In this document: piece by piece, positions 23,206-28,413 of the stretch
Layout of the letters: every line of letters begins with the position of its first letter
Position numbering within the stretch: position 1 is the stretch's first letter
Assembly: GCA_028871195.1 (NCBI GenBank)
Contig: JAGWNT010000048.1
Span: forward strand, 1-28,413
DNA from: REEB85 sp018971455
GTDB taxonomy: Bacteria > Pseudomonadota > Alphaproteobacteria > Acetobacterales > Acetobacteraceae
Reading direction: 5' to 3'
Length of the DNA: 28,413 bases
The notes under the pieces: model-generated
The model's database searches: none
What the model saw: the letters and a program-made list of their open reading frames with translations, nothing else
What the model was told of the DNA's origin: nothing
Made by a program: the position numbers and the translations under genes

Positions 23206-23682
23206 TTACCAGCGGTAATGGCTGAAGGCCTTGTTGGCCTCTGCCATCCGGTGGGTATCCTCACGCTTCTTCACCGCCGAGCCGCGATTGTTCACCGCGT
23301 CCAGCAGCTCGTTCGAAAGCCGGTCTTCCATCGTGTGCTCGCCACGCTTGCGCGCGGCGTCGATGATCCAGCGAATGGCCAGCGCCTGCCGGCGATCCGT
23401 CCGCACCTCGACCGGCACCTGGTAGGTGGCGCCGCCAACGCGGCGCGAACGCACCTCGACGGCCGGCTTCACATTGTCGAGCGCCTCGTGGAACATGCGC
23501 ACCGGGTCGGCCTGGGCGCCACCGCGGCGCTTCAGCACCTCGAGCGCGCTGTAGACGATGCCCTCGGCGGCGGATTTCTTGCCGTCATACATCAGCGCGT
23601 TCATGAAACGCGTAATGATGACATCGCCGAACTTGGCGTCCGGCAGGATTTCGCGCTTGACGGCGCGGCGGCGGCGACTCAT
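23206..23682 (-). CDS. rpsG: 30S ribosomal protein S7
   Basis: S7 nucleates assembly of the small-subunit head. In E. coli it also represses the str operon through the rpsL-rpsG spacer. The 158 residues begin MSRRRRAVKREILPDAKFGD and contain LKRRGGAQADPVRMFHEALD, NVKPAVEVRSRRVGGATYQV, PVEVRTDRRQALAIRWIIDA and KKREDTHRMAEANKAFSHYRW. The start has AAGGAG 8 nt upstream. The spacer from rpsL is only 11 nt here, much shorter than the E. coli S7 target region. Confidence 0.98.
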   Translation of the reverse strand: MSRRRRAVKREILPDAKFGDVIITRFMNALMYDGKKSAAEGIVYSALEVLKRRGGAQADPVRMFHEALDNVKPAVEVRSRRVGGATYQVPVEVRTDRRQALAIRWIIDAARKRGEHTMEDRLSNELLDAVNNRGSAVKKREDTHRMAEANKAFSHYRW

Positions 23683-23693
23683 CCGCTCTCTCC

Positions 23694-24065
23694 TTACTTC
23701 GGCCGCTTCGCGCCGTACAGCGACCGGCGCTGACGACGCTTGGCGATGCCCTGGGTGTCCAGCACGCCACGCAGAATGTGGTAGCGCACGCCGGGAAGAT
23801 CCTTCACGCGCCCGCCGCGGATCAGCACCACGCTGTGCTCCTGCAGGTTGTGGCCCTCGCCGGGGATGTAGCTCACCACCTCGTAGCCATTGGTCAGGCG
23901 CACCTTGGCCACCTTGCGAAGCGCCGAGTTCGGCTTCTTCGGCGTGGTGGTATAGACGCGCGTGCAGACGCCACGCTTCTGCGGGCAACCCTGCAGGGCG
24001 GGGACCTTGTTGCGCTTGGCGGCGGGCTCACGCCCGTTCGCGATCAGCTGGTTGATGGTGGGCAT
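23694..24065 (-). CDS. rpsL: 30S ribosomal protein S12
   Basis: S12 lies at the decoding centre. The 123 residues begin MPTINQLIANGREPAAKRNK and contain TTTPKKPNSALRKVAKVRLT and GGRVKDLPGVRYHILRG. Lys43 and Lys88 (counting the Met) are both lysine, the streptomycin-sensitive state at the two usual resistance positions; Asp89 is the RimO methylthiolation site in other bacteria. The ribosome binding site GAGGG is 3-4 nt from the ATG. It is the first gene of the str-S10-spc cluster and is served by the promoter at 24287-24315. Confidence 0.98.
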   Translation of the reverse strand: MPTINQLIANGREPAAKRNKVPALQGCPQKRGVCTRVYTTTPKKPNSALRKVAKVRLTNGYEVVSYIPGEGHNLQEHSVVLIRGGRVKDLPGVRYHILRGVLDTQGIAKRRQRRSLYGAKRPK

Positions 24066-24140
24066 AGACCCTCTTTCGATACCTACACGCGAAGCCGACA
24101 GCCACGCCCTCTCGTCATGCCGGTCGATGCCCACATGCAA

Positions 24141-24174
24141 CCCCCGCAAAGGGCGACATCGCGCCCTGCGGGGG
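24141..24174 (-). promoter_or_regulatory. Large hairpin in the str operon leader
   Basis: CCCCCGCA (24141-24148) pairs with TGCGGGGG (24167-24174), and inside GGGCG (24151-24155) pairs with CGCCC (24162-24166), with a 2-nt bulge. That gives 13 base pairs within 34 nt. It lies 76 nt upstream of rpsL. A second, smaller stem (24252-24257 with 24266-24271, GCCCTG/CAGGGC) lies near the predicted transcript 5' end, and a 9-nt direct repeat CCTGCAAAC occurs at 24182-24190 and 24236-24244. No U-tract follows the large hairpin. Candidate leader regulation; the ligand is unknown. Confidence 0.5.
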
Positions 24175-24286
24175 ATCCGACCCTGCAAACGGCCTGGGCT
24201 ACCCGTTTCCGGGCGCGGCGCCGCCTGCTCTGGTGCCTGCAAACAACGACCGCCCTGCATGACAACAGGGCCGGCCAAGGCGCGAA

Positions 24287-24315
24287 CATCTACGGGGCGG
24301 CGGCGGGCAAGTCAA
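24287..24315 (-). promoter_or_regulatory. Predicted sigma70 promoter of the str-S10-spc cluster
   Basis: On the minus strand TTGACT (24310-24315) and TAGATG (24287-24292) are separated by 17 nt. The strong TTGAC with a relaxed -10 is typical of alphaproteobacterial housekeeping promoters. Transcription would start near 24280, giving a leader of about 215 nt before rpsL. It lies downstream of the rpoC terminator, so the ribosomal cluster is probably transcribed independently of rpoBC. The stretch 24066-24411 holds this promoter, the leader and the terminator, and no gene that I can support. Confidence 0.7.
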
Positions 24316-24338
24316 GCACGGTCGGCCGTCCCGGCACG

Positions 24339-24387
24339 AAAACACCCCGAAAACACGAAGGCCGGCAATGCAAGCATTGCCGGCCTT
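24339..24387 (-). terminator. Intrinsic terminator of rpoC
   Basis: AAGGCCGGCAATG (24358-24370) and CATTGCCGGCCTT (24375-24387) form a perfect 13-bp stem with a CAAG loop. On the minus strand two TTTT runs (24350-24353 and 24339-24342) follow the stem. It begins 24 nt after the rpoC stop codon. The plus-strand side has no T-tract, so it acts in one direction. Confidence 0.88.
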
Positions 24388-24411
24388 CCATGCTTCACGC
24401 AGGGGGCTGGG

Positions 24412-28413
<4,002 letters not shown>

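Noticed and set aside
24083..24289. Possible 68-codon leader peptide upstream of rpsL
   Set aside because: Its ATG lies in the predicted -10 box, there is no ribosome binding site, and the Arg/Cys-rich product shows no attenuator-like codon run.

Overview
The window is high-GC bacterial DNA, almost certainly from an alphaproteobacterium. The evidence is adk directly after secY, absence of rpsD from the alpha operon, an ATP12-type F1-ATPase chaperone next to an RluC-type pseudouridine synthase, long-form S14, and the EF-Tu and RpoC sequences. An Acetobacteraceae or Rhodospirillales-like host is my guess, not shown. Nearly everything is on the minus strand, so transcription runs from high to low coordinates.

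Right end to centre (28413 to 7753, minus strand). The 3' 96% or so of rpoC enters from the right edge and ends at a strong intrinsic terminator (24339-24387). A sigma70-type promoter (24287-24315) and a leader of about 215 nt with a large hairpin then start a fused str-S10-spc cluster: rpsL, rpsG, tuf, rpsJ, rplC, rplD, rplW, rplB, rpsS, rplV, rpsC, rplP, rpmC, rpsQ, rplN, rplX, rplE, rpsN, rpsH, rplF, rplR, rpsE, rpmD, rplO, secY, adk. fusA, normally between rpsG and tuf, is absent. A second promoter (10287-10314), whose -35 overlaps the adk stop codon, opens a densely hairpinned leader and the alpha operon rpsM, rpsK, rpoA, rplQ. This ends at a second intrinsic terminator (7695-7724).

Left third (7688 to 1803, minus strand). 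rarA starts just past the terminator and is followed by an rluC-type gene, a palindromic intergenic element, and three genes joined by 4-nt GTGA overlaps: an AsmA-family protein, an ATP12-family chaperone and acylphosphatase.

Left edge. lipB (plus strand) converges on acyP. It diverges from tRNA-Leu(GAG) (minus), whose predicted promoter lies in the short gap and the first codons of lipB. A small cupin protein gene follows the tRNA, and the C-terminal part of a class V aminotransferase (plus) enters from the left edge.

Most genes supply the transcription and translation machinery: ribosomal proteins, RNA polymerase alpha and beta', EF-Tu, SecY for membrane insertion, and Adk for nucleotide balance. 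I found no mobile element, CRISPR array or new multi-gene system. The less ordinary signals are the missing fusA, the two structured leaders, the non-ATG starts and coupled junctions, the terminator placed immediately before rarA, and the palindromic element before the AsmA gene.
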